Source of the DNA: Acephala macrosclerotiorum
Lineage: Eukaryota > Ascomycota > Leotiomycetes > Helotiales > Mollisiaceae
DNA: 21,404 nucleotides
Direction of reading: 5' to 3'
Assembly (NCBI GenBank): GCA_014904845.1
Contig: MU119752.1
Span: forward strand, 1-21,404
Of the stretch, positions 10,534-20,756 are shown piece by piece. Below the pieces are notes generated by a model, which did no database searches, had not been told where the DNA came from, and worked only from the letters and a program-made list of their open reading frames with translations. Numbering within the stretch: position 1 is the first letter of the stretch; each line of letters opens with the position of its first letter. The translations under genes were made by a program, and so were the position numbers.

Positions 10534-11180
10534 GGAGTGTAGCAAGGAATCCGTTGTATATATCGAGTACCCAATTCCGCTGAGTGCCGCCAGGGAAGTA
10601 GCTTAGCAGCTTCTCAGAAATTGAGGATCGCGCCCGTAGGGTAATTCTGTAACTAGAGATGGGGCTACGCTAGCGAAGTAGAGGGCTACGAGATCTTGAT
10701 CCGTCCAGAGAGACCTGTTGCGAGGACGATCTGCGAGGTTCGGAAGGATAGTGGACGTCTGCAAGTTGACTGCGGTAACTAGGTCGGGTAGGCTTCGAAG
10801 TTTTGTTCATGCTAGAATCTAGCAATCTTCTGATATAGTCAGTGGTGCAAAGAGATGTCTAGAACAGCTGATCTCTGTTTGAGCTGTCATCTCGACAACA
10901 TATAGGCAGACGAGGCTAAATCAGAACTGCTAGCGCGTAAGGCTTTCCAGTGAGCCCACCTGGATCAGGCTTGGTGCAGGCGCAAAGCGGCCACATCTGC
11001 TGCCACTGGGCTGGATGTGGCGCACCATGCGTTAAGTTATAGTGCCTCCAACCACAGTTGATCTTTATACCTAAGGCTTTACAAATGGAATTACACGTAA
11101 TTATTATAAAACGTGCGAGGTCGTTTTACGTTGTACCGATACGCGTGGTAACCTTATATAAATTGGCGTGTTATAACAAT
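10534..11180. promoter_or_regulatory. Upstream region of the HET gene, no further gene seen
   Basis: This is the presumed promoter and 5' leader of the HET gene. A TATATA stretch at 10557-10563 lies only about 25 bases from the start codon, too close to be a confident TATA box. The octamer GGGCTACG occurs twice near 10661 and 10682, the first overlapping a near-palindromic GCTACGCTAGC. A 24-codon upstream open frame (ATG near 10889 on the minus strand) is probably chance. No protein-like frame is visible on either strand. From about 11090 the sequence grades into the AT-rich block through several ACGT-containing words. Confidence 0.5.
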
Positions 11181-13690
11181 TACAAAGTTAATTACGATTT
11201 TTAATATAATATTAAAACTTTGAAATTCGAATATAATTATTTTATAAAATATAATAAAATTTTAAAAATTATAAATATTAAATTATATTTTTTATAATAT
11301 AATTAATATATAAATTAAAAAACTTTATTATAAAAAATATTAAATTTATTAATAATATTAATAATTTTTATTATATAAATTATTATATAATTAAAATTTT
11401 AAAAAAAATATAAAATAAATTTTTTTTAAATTAAATATATATAATATTTATTATTTAATAAACGATTTTAAAATTATTTAATTTATATTATATTATATAA
11501 AGAAATTATATATTATAAACGTTTTATTTTATTTAAATTATTTTTTATATTATTTTTAAAATAATATATAATTATTAAATTTTTAATTTATATTTTTTTA
11601 ATAAAAAAATAATAATAAAATAATATTAATATATAAATTATTAAAATAAATTAAATTAAAATTAATAAATTATATATTTAAATAATTATTTATTACTATT
11701 TTAAAAATAATAATATATTAAATTTTTTTTTAATAATATAAAATTTTATAAAAAATAAATTTATATTAAAAATTTATTATAATTATAAAAATTATATAAA
11801 TTATATAAATAAAACGTTTTTTATTAATTTATTATTAAATTAAAAAACGTAAAATAATATATATTTATAAAAAAAATAAAATTAAAAATATTATTTAAAA
11901 ATAAAATAAAATTTTTAAAAAAAAATTTAAAAGTTTTTTTTAATAAAATTAATTTTTTTTATTAAAATTAATAAAAATATTAAATATTTAAATTTAAAAA
12001 TTTAAAAATTATATAATTAAAAATAAATATAATAAATATAATAAAAATAATAAATATAAATAAAATTTAAAAATTTTAATAAATATAATATATAATAATA
12101 AAAATTATATTTTATTTAATTCTATTAAAATTTAATATATAAATAATTATATATTATTTTATTTTTTAATATATATTAATTAAATTAAAATTTTTTAAAA
12201 TATTAATATGTAAATTTATATATAATTTTTATAAAAATTATAATAATTTATTATTAAAAATTTTTAATATAATATTAAGAATTTATATTTAATAATTATT
12301 TAATATATTATAAAAAATATTTAAATAATTATATTTTATATTATTATTATTAAATAATAAATAATTTAAATTGCGTTTTCGAATTTTACTTTTATTAAAT
12401 ATATATATTTTTTTTAATATTTTATAAAAATTATTAATAATATAATATTATTTTTTTATTTATTAAATATATAAATAAATTAAAAAAAAATAATAATATA
12501 ATTATTATTTATATTAATTTTTTTAAAATATTTTATATTTAATTTAAATATATATACGTTTTTTAAATTTTAATTTAAAAATAATAATATTATATTTTTT
12601 ATAAAATGTTTTTAAATTAATTAATTAAATATTATAATATAATTATAATAAAATTATATAATTAATTATTAAAAAATTTATTTATTTTTAAAAATTAAAA
12701 ATTAAATTATTTATTAAAAAAAATAAAAAATTTAATTAATTATTATTATTAAATATAAAATTAAAATTATTTTTATATATTTTTATTTAAATAATTTAAA
12801 AATAAATAATATAAATTTTTAAAAATAAAATTTATTATTATTTTAATAATTAATATTTTATTTATTATATATATATTATTTATAAATAAAAATCGAATTT
12901 TTAATAATATATTTAAAAAAAATTTAATATTTAATAAATAATTTAAAAAAATAATAATATATTTTTATTTAAAATTTTTATTAATTTATTTAATTTTAAA
13001 AAAACGTTTTTTTAAATAAATTTTTTTTTAAATTTAATATTAATAAAAATTATTTTAATTTTAAATTATTAATAATCGAATTTAAAAAAAAAAATATAAT
13101 AAATAATAATTAAAAAAATTTAAAATATATTTTTAAAATTATAAATTAATTTTTTTTATAATATTTTATATAAAATATTTAAATTATAACTATATATTAA
13201 ATTATATTTTTATATTATATTATAAATTCATAAAATTTATTTCAAATAATTAATTAATTATTTAATTTATTTCGTTTTTATTAATTTAAAATAAATATAA
13301 AATAAATAAATTATAAATAAATTAATAAATTAATATATTTTTTTAAAATTTTCGTTTTTTATATTTAATTATTATAATTAATTTAAATTATTTTTTTTAA
13401 TATTTTTTAAATATTATATAATTATATAATTAAAATAAAAATATTTTATTATTATTTTTTAAAATAAACAATTTTATTTAAATTTAATTAAAATATTTAA
13501 ATATAATAATTTAATTAATTTATTAAAAATTTTATAATAAAAATGATTATAAAATAACTTTGAAATAATATGTAATCGATTTAATAAAAAATATTAAAAT
13601 TTTAATTATATTATATATATAATTATAATTTATTAATTAATTTAAATTATATAAAATTTATAAATAAATTGAAATTTAATTAAATCTTAT
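11181..13690. repeat. AT-rich RIP-mutated block 3, CpG-poor
   Basis: Nearly pure A/T with few C or G bases of any kind; even CpG is rare between about 11600 and 13680, unlike 16900-21404. No gene can be supported. Near its right end, 13332-13470 carries a module that recurs twice in 15840-16170. The right edge at about 13690 leads into the third island. Confidence 0.85.
13332..13470 (+). repeat. Degraded copy of the 16-kb-area module, direct orientation
   Basis: The order TTTTAAAATTTTCGTTTT, then an ATTATAATTAATTTAAATTA-like stretch, then TATAATTATATAATTAAAAT and AATATTTTATTATT is the same as in 15853-16000 and partly 16040-16170. It is therefore a third RIP-mutated copy of the repeat module, in the same orientation as the right arm and opposite to the adjacent less-mutated left arm. 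Confidence 0.65.
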
Positions 13691-13707
13691 TAAATTTTAA
13701 ATTTCAA

Positions 13708-13754
13708 GCGATTTTATTAATTGATTATTACGCAAATCAATAAAATAAAATCGC
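13708..13754. repeat. 47-base palindrome at the outer end of the left arm
   Basis: The arms GCGATTTTATTAATTGATT and its near-exact complement (one gap, one mismatch) flank a short ATTACGCA-type centre. A RIP-converted counterpart at 16242-16277 is still a palindrome, because C-to-T on both strands changes the two arms in parallel. Position and strength suggest a structural end of the element. Confidence 0.7.
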
Positions 13755-13925
13755 ACTCAATAAAAATAGCGGTCGCAAAACTCTCAAGTGTGCTTCTGCC
13801 TTAGGCACTAAGGCTGGCAATTGCTCCGGTAAGAAACACCAAACTCTCAAGTACGTTTCTGCCTAAGGCACCAAGCAACAAACGCCGAAGTCTAGCTCTA
13901 CGGCTGCGCAGCTCTCAAGGGGGTC

Positions 13926-13944
13926 CCAGGGAGGTCTCCCCTGG
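13926..13944. repeat. GC-rich hairpin 1 (CCAGGGAG / CTCCCCTGG)
   Basis: An 8-base stem with one bulged base and a GT loop. It is followed by AATATATA. A sister hairpin lies 90 bases downstream. Confidence 0.7.
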
Positions 13945-14015
13945 AATATATACTAAGAAAAGTAATTTAAATTGATTAAATCGATCGTACCAACTTAATA
14001 TAAAAAACGGGAATG

Positions 14016-14034
14016 CCAGGGAGTGTTCCCCTGG
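14016..14034. repeat. GC-rich hairpin 2 (CCAGGGA / TCCCCTGG)
   Basis: A 7-base stem with one bulged base and a GTG(T) loop, followed by TAATATA like hairpin 1. In the right arm the same site reads TTAAAAAAATATTTTTTAA, exactly what complete C-to-T and G-to-A conversion would yield, and it remains a palindrome. Confidence 0.75.
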
Positions 14035-14299
14035 TAATATAAGACTTCGCAGTAAGTGTGTTTCTGCCTTAAGCACTAAGGAGCTTATCGGCTTATCGGC
14101 TTCACCGCCCGGCAGAATCCAAAACTACTATTTTAATAAAATCATTCCAATTTCAAATCCTTATAAAACGCTCAAATTAAAAGCTTTTAATTTAAAATTT
14201 AAAATACGAGTAAATTATTAAAATCGAAAACTTTTTAATTTCTCGTAAAAGCGTTTTTATAAAGTTTATAAAGTAAAATATATATTAAATAAAAAAAAA

Positions 14300-14330
14300 A
14301 AACTCGTTTAATAAGTCGTTAAACGAGTTT
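14300..14330. repeat. Perfect 12-bp hairpin at the inner edge of the left arm
   Basis: AAACTCGTTTAA and its exact complement TTAAACGAGTTT flank a 7-base loop; flanking A and T runs extend the stem to about 15 bp. It resembles a rho-independent terminator in form, but in fungal DNA it is more likely a transposon-end structure. Its counterpart near 15506 carries about 16 inserted bases. Confidence 0.75.
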
Positions 14331-14345
14331 TTTCTTTCGAAACGA

Positions 14346-15489
14346 AAAAAACTTTTTATAATATATATTAAAATAAATACGAAGTTTTAAAATTAAAAAC
14401 GATTAAAATTATAAATTATAAATAAAATAAAAAAATAAAATTATAAAATTTTTTATAAATAAATATAATAAATAAAATAAATAATTATAAAAATTATATA
14501 AAAAAATTATAAAAATAAATTTAATAAAATTTTTTATTTTAAAAATAAATATAATTAATTTAAAAATAAAAAAAATTTAAAATTTTTATAAATAATTAAT
14601 TTTAAAAATAATATTAATTACGTATTTTTTAATATATAAAAAGTTTTCGTTTATTATAAATTAATTAATAATTTTTTTTTATTTTTATTTTAAATAAATT
14701 TATATATATATTTAAAAATTAAATTAAAAAATTATTATAATATTATTAAAATATTATTAAATATTATTTTAATTTTTATTAAATTATTAAATTATATATA
14801 AAAATACAACGATTTTAAAAAATTAAAATTATATAATAAAAATAAATTTAATAAATTATTATATATTAAACGTTTTTATAAATATTATTTAATAATTTAA
14901 TATTAATATATTATATTTTATTTTTAAAATATAAATAAATTATAAATTAAATTTAATAATTATATAAACGTAAAAAATATTATAATAAAACGCGTTTATA
15001 ATATTAATTATTATTAAAATTAAAATTATTTTATTAAAATTTTAAATAATTTATAAAAATATAAAAATATTTAAAATTTATTTAATTAAAAAAATTAAAA
15101 AAAAAAATTCATTTATAAATTTTTATATAAAAAATATTATTATTTTAAACGATTTATTTATAATTTTTTATTATTTAAATATATATATAATATATTAATA
15201 ATAATTTAATATTAAAACTTTAAAAAAAGAATTATAATATTAAATAAAAAATTTTAATTTTTATAATTTTTTATATTAATTTTATTTTACTTTATAAATA
15301 TATAATTAAATTTAATATTATTAAAAAAAATTTAATTAATATTAAAATATAAAAATTAATTAATAAAAATAAAAATAATAAAAAAATATTTATTAAAAAA
15401 TAGTAATAAATAAAAAACGTATAATTATTATTTTAATATTTTTAAATATTAATTAAATATTAATTTTATTATACTATTAAAATATTTTT
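14346..15489. repeat. AT-rich spacer between the inverted arms
   Basis: About 1.1 kb of RIP-mutated sequence with scattered CpG and no recoverable reading frame. If the arms are terminal repeats of one element, this would be its interior. Segment 14588-14636 matches 5684-5732, so part of the spacer belongs to a family present elsewhere in the window. Confidence 0.7.
14588..14636 (+). repeat. Dispersed repeat segment Z, copy 2
   Basis: A 49-base match to 5684-5732 with a single A/G difference. It lies about 240 bp inside the spacer between the inverted arms. Confidence 0.75.
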
Positions 15490-16300
15490 TTTATTTCGAA
15501 AAAAAAAACTCGTTTAACGACTTATTAAACGAATTAATAACGAACGAGTTTTTTTTTTTTTTTTTATTCGATATATATTTTATTTTGCAAATTTTATAAA
15601 AACGTTTTTACGAGAAATTATAAAGTTTTCAATTTTAATAATTTATTTTTATTTTAAATTTCAAATTAAAAACTTTTAATTTAATTATTTTATAAAACTT
15701 TAAAATTAAAATATTTAATTAAAATAAGAATTCGAATTTTATTAAACAATAAAATCGATAAATCGATAAACTAATAAATTATTTAATATTTAAATATTTT
15801 AATACTTTAAACAAAAACGTACTTTTAATAAAATTTTATATTAAAAAAATATTTTTTAAAATTTTCGTTTTATATTTAATTTTTACGATCGATTTAATTA
15901 ATTATAAAAAGTTATTTATTAAAAGAAAACTATTTAAAACTTTTTTCGAAAATTGTATAATTATATAATTAAAATAAAAATATTTTATTATTTTAACGTT
16001 TTAAATAAAAACGTATTTTTAAAATTTTATATTAAAAAAATAGTTTTTAAAATTTTCGTTTTTTATATTAAATTATTACGATTAATTTAATCAATTTAAA
16101 TTATTTTATTTAATATATAATTTTAAAAAAAAAAATTATATAATTATAAAAATATTTAATATTTAAATAAATATTTTAATATTTAAAATAAAAACGTATT
16201 TAAAAAAAATTATAATTATTATTTTTATTAAATACAATTATATTTTATTAATTTGTATAATAACAAATTAATAAAATTATTAAAAATTTAAAATCGAACA
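15490..16300 (+). repeat. Right arm of the large inverted repeat, heavily RIP-mutated
   Basis: The reverse complement of 13690-14345 after near-total conversion of C and G to T and A outside CpG. The inner hairpin (ACTCGTTTAACGACTTATTA near 15509), the doubled ATCGATAA (15754-15771) and the outer palindrome (16242-16277) are retained. The arm is longer than its partner because the module with the converted hairpin, TTTTCGTTTT and the TACGAT block occurs twice in tandem, at about 15815-16000 and 16008-16195 (period about 190 bases). No coding sequence is seen. Confidence 0.78.
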
Positions 16301-17004
16301 ATATTTAATTAAATTTTATACAATTTAAATTAATTAATAAATTGTAATTATAAACGCAATATAATTAAAATTTTAATATTTATTATATATTATATATTTT
16401 TTAAATAAAATCGCTTATTATAAAAAGTATTAATATTACGTATATATAAAAAAATTAATATTAATTTTTAAATCAAATAAATAATTAATAAATTAAATAA
16501 ATTAAAAAATATTTTATTAATAAATATTTTATAAAAATTAATATTTTAAACGATTTTAATTAAAATAATTAATATTTATTTAAAAAATTATAATATTAAT
16601 AATTTGTATTTTAAAATAAATAATTTATTTTAATTTATATAAATTAATAAAAATAATAAAAATTTAAATAATATATATTATTTAATAATTTATATTTAAT
16701 TATTTTATAAAAACATAAAATATAATATTATAAAATAATAATATAATTTAATTATAAATAAATTTTATATATTAAAAAATATTATAAATTAATTTAATTT
16801 AAATTATAATTTATTTTTATTAATAAATATATAAAAATTTATTATTAAACGAATTTTAAAAAATTTATATTAAATAATAAAATAATTTAAAAATTTAATA
16901 TAATAAATTATATTAAAAACTTTTTTTTTTTTTTATAATTATAAATATAATAATAATTTAATAATTACGTATAATATTAATTTTAAACGAATTAATATTA
17001 TTTT

Positions 17005-17044
17005 ATTAAAATTGAAATTATATTTTTTTAATTTTTATACGTTT
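17005..17044 (+). repeat. Dispersed repeat segment Y, copy 2
   Basis: A match to 1181-1219 with one G/A difference and one extra T. A further shared stretch, TTTTTAATTTATTATTAATA, follows in both places after a spacer of different length. Confidence 0.6.
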
Positions 17045-17283
17045 TTTTAAATAATTAATTATAATTTAATAAATATAATTAAAAGTATTTTATATTTTCA
17101 TTTTTAATTTATTATTAATAATAAATATTTTTAATAATATTAATATTAATTAATAATTGTTTAATTAATTATAAAATAATTAAATTTTTATTTAAAAAAA
17201 AATTAATTTATAAAAAAATATTCAAAGTAATTAATATATTTTTAAAAAAATAAAAATTTATAAAAACTTTTTTATAAAAACGT

Positions 17284-17437
17284 ATTAAAAATATTAAAAA
17301 TATTAAAAATTTAAAAAAAATAATATAAAAACGATTTTAAATTTATATTTATTTTTTAAATTTACGTTTATTATATAAAATAATAACGTTTATAAAAAAG
17401 GAATAAAAAAACAAAAAAACGATTTTAAATTTATATT
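17284..17437 (+). repeat. Small tandem repeats in block 4
   Basis: ATTAAAAAT occurs three times in a row at 17284-17310. Immediately beyond, a 23-base word beginning AAAAACGATTTTAAATTTAT occurs at 17327-17349 and again at 17415-17437, an 88-base period. Local duplication before or between rounds of RIP would explain it. Confidence 0.65.
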
Positions 17438-20400
17438 AAAAACGAATTTTTAAAAAAAGTTTTATATTTTTATTCGTTATTTAATTAAAAATATATAAAT
17501 ATTAATAATAATATTTATTCGAATTTAAATTAAAATTTTTAACTTTTTTATTATTTATTACGTAATTATTTTTATAATAAAAATAAATAAAAAAAAATTT
17601 AATTTTATAAATAATAAAAATTTTAATAAAATAATATTAAATAAATATATTTTTTATTATTTTAAAATATATAAAAAAAAAAATATTTAAATTACAATTT
17701 ATAAAAATATTTTTAAAAAAATTTTAAAAAATATATATAATAAATTTTACGTTTAATATATAAAAATTTTATATATCGTTTTTAAAACTTTTTATATATT
17801 TATAAAATTTAAATATTAAAAAATAAAAAATTTATTATTAATAATTTAAAAAAAGTTTTTTAATAAAAAACTTTTTATAAATAAATATAAATAAAAATTA
17901 TCGATTAATTAAAAAATAAATATTTTTTTTTTAATAAAAATGATTAATTTAATTAATAAATTAAAATATTTTAATATTAATATTTAATAATTAAAATATA
18001 ATTATTTTTACGATTTTAATTATTAATATAAATTTTTTTATTATAAATACGATTATTTTTATAAATATTTTTTATTAGTTTTATAAAACGTATAAACGCG
18101 TTTTATTTTAATAAATTTTTAAAAAAAAATTCGATTTTATTACGTTAATAATAATAATAAAAATTATTATAATAAATTTAATAAAAATTAAATTAAATTA
18201 TTTATAAATATTTTTTAATTAATTTTAAAAAATTTAATTAAATTTATTATTAAAATATTAAACGAAATATAATTTGTAAAATTAAATTATTAGCGTTTAT
18301 TAAAATATTAAAAAATACAATTTTATTTTTTATAAATTTATTAATATTTTTAAAAACGTTTATATTAAATTACAATTAATAATAAATATTACAATGCGAT
18401 TACGTAAAATATAATAATATAATTTAAATTTTATTTTTTAAAATTATAAAAAAAAACGAGTTTAATTAAAATTAAATTAATTATATTTATAAAAAACGTA
18501 ATCGAAAATAAAATCGAAATTTTTTTTAAAATAAATATTATAAAAATTTTAAATTTTAAAAAAGATTATATTAAAAAAAATATTATATTTATAATAAATC
18601 GAAATATTAATTTATAAAATATATAATAATAAATTTAATATACAATAAATTAAAATATTATAATAATTTATTATTAAAAAACTTTTATTAAAATCGAAAA
18701 AATAAAAAATTTATTAAAAAATATTTAAATAATAAAAATTAATTAATTATTTATAAATATAAAAATAAAAAACGAAAATAAAAATTATTTTATTAAATTT
18801 AAAAAAATTAATAATATATAAATAATAATTATTTTAAATAATTAATTTATTCGTTATATTATTATAAAAAAAATATATTTAATATTTTATTATTATAATT
18901 CGAATTATTTAAATCGAATTAATATTTATTTTTTATTTTTCAAAATCGATATTTTTTAAAAAAAATTTAAAAAATTATATTAAATAATAAAATCGTTAAA
19001 ATATTAATTATTAATTAATCGCAATTTATAATACTACGAAAATTTAATATTAATATTTAATTAAATATTTTTACGATTAAAACTTATAAAATTCGTTTTA
19101 ATAAAAGTATTATTTTATTATAAAAAATTATTCAAATTAATATTTTATTAAATATTATTATTTTTTTACGTTATTTTTACAAATATACTTTTTTTATTTT
19201 ATATTTAAAATATAAATATTATAAATATAAAACTTAATAATTTAAAAAAACAAAATCGTTTTTATTATAAAAAAATAAAACTATTTATAAATATTATTAT
19301 ATTAATTAAAAAAAAGTTTAATTTAAAATTATTTTATTAATATAAAATTATATTAATTATATAAACGTTTTATAAAAAATCTTTAATAAATTAATTATAA
19401 TATAAATATTAAATATATTTAATATTTTATTATATTAAATTTACGAAATTATTTACGACGAATTAATTGAAAAATAAATTGATAAAAATATAATTTTATA
19501 AATAATAATTAAAATTATTAACGATTTAATAAAATTAAATAATATAATATTTATATTATTAATTTTTAAAACTTATTTTAAAATAATTAATAATAATATA
19601 TTATTATTATTAATTATTAAAAAAATTAAAATAATTCGAATAATTATTAAAAAAATATATTATTTATATATTTAATATTAAATTAATAACGCGTTTATAA
19701 TAAAAAACGATTTAAATATAAAATTTATATTAAATTTATTAATTTTATTAAAAATACGCGTTTAATATTAAAAAAGCAAATAAAAAAACTATATAAATTA
19801 TTAATAATAAATAAAAAAATATATATAATTATTAAATTTTATTATATAAAAAAAAAATATTAAAAATTTATAATCGAATTAGCGATTAAAAAAATAATTA
19901 AAAAAATTAAAAAAAATTTTATTATTTTTTAATTAAAAAAAAACTTTTTTATTTTTTTAATTAAATAAAATAAATAAAAAATTAATTAAAAAACGTAATT
20001 AAAAACGTTTAAAAAAATTACGAAATAAAAACGTACGTAATAAAAAATTTAAATAAAATAAATATTATAATTTTATTAAAAACGATAAAAAAAATTACAA
20101 AAATTTTAATAATTAATTTTTTATTATTATTATTAAAAAAATTAAAATTTTTATAATTTTTATAATAAATAAAAAAAAAAAAAATAAAAAAATAACAAAA
20201 AAAATAAAAAAAAAAATATAATTATAATTTTTAAATAATTATTTAAAATATTTTAAAAAAAAAATTAATAATTTAATTATAAAAATTTTTTTTAATTTCG
20301 TTTAATATAATTTTAATAAATATAATAAAATTCGAATTTTTAATTTAAAATTAATTAATAAAATTAAAAATAAAATTATTAATATTTTTTACGAAAAATC

Positions 20401-20756
20401 GAAATTAATAATTAAAAAATATAAAAAAAAAAAAAAAAAAAAAAAATTTTATATAATTTTTAATAATTTAAAAAATTAATTAACGATTAATTATCGTTTT
20501 AATATTTTTTTTAATTTAATTTTTAAAAAAAAAAATTAAAATATAATTTTAAAATATTATTTAAATTTATATTTAATTTATAATAAATTTTTAACGATTT
20601 ATTTTAATACGTTTATTAAAAAAAATTTATTATTTATATTTATTAAATATAATTATAATTATTTTAAAATTTGTATATAAAATTATAAAAATAAAAATAT
20701 ATTAATAAATTATATATTATAAATAATATAAAAAAAAATTATTTATAATTATATTA

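Larger units (their letters stand above)
13777..14081 (+). repeat. Three dispersed copies of a TCTGCCTTAGGCA-type direct repeat
   Basis: Copies lie at 13777-13813, 13839-13875 and 14054-14081. They share the order CTCAAGTGTG, TTTCTGCC, TTAGGCACTAAGG with a few substitutions, mostly C/T or G/A; the first two begin AAACTCTCAAGT. Each holds a small inverted core (TGCCT-T-AGGCA). RIP-converted versions are recognisable in the right arm, for example ACTTTAAACAAAAACGTACT near 15803-15822. They may be binding sites for an element-encoded protein, but nothing shows this directly. Confidence 0.7.
13690..14345 (-). repeat. Left arm of a large inverted repeat, lightly RIP-mutated (third island)
   Basis: A non-coding island of ordinary base composition. 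Its reverse complement aligns with 15490-16300. Anchors, left to right arm: hairpin 14300-14330 with about 15506-15536; doubled GCTTATCG at 14083-14098 with a doubled ATCGATAA at 15754-15771; CGATCGTA at 13982-13989 with its complement at 15884-15891; 18 identical bases at 13963-13980 with 16086-16103; palindrome 13708-13754 with 16242-16277. Almost all differences are C/G here against T/A there, so this copy is much less mutated. Inside are three direct repeats and four hairpins, listed separately. No reading frame is visible. It may be a terminal repeat of a foldback-like DNA transposon or a solitary non-autonomous element. Confidence 0.8.

Noticed and set aside
10534..10545. Start of the HET protein four codons upstream at a TTG
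   Set aside because: A nuclear fungal gene would use ATG; the first in-frame ATG is at 10533.
11100..11180. Second terminal repeat matching the candidate transposon end near 8022-8036
   Set aside because: Both contain ACGCG words, but the alignment beyond a few bases is poor.
13777..14081. CRISPR-like spaced direct repeats
   Set aside because: The three repeats are unevenly spaced and diverged, and the genome is fungal.
20423..20446. Run of 24 A as the poly-A tail of a LINE-type retroelement
   Set aside because: RIP and slippage make A runs throughout this block, and no reverse-transcriptase motif can be read upstream.
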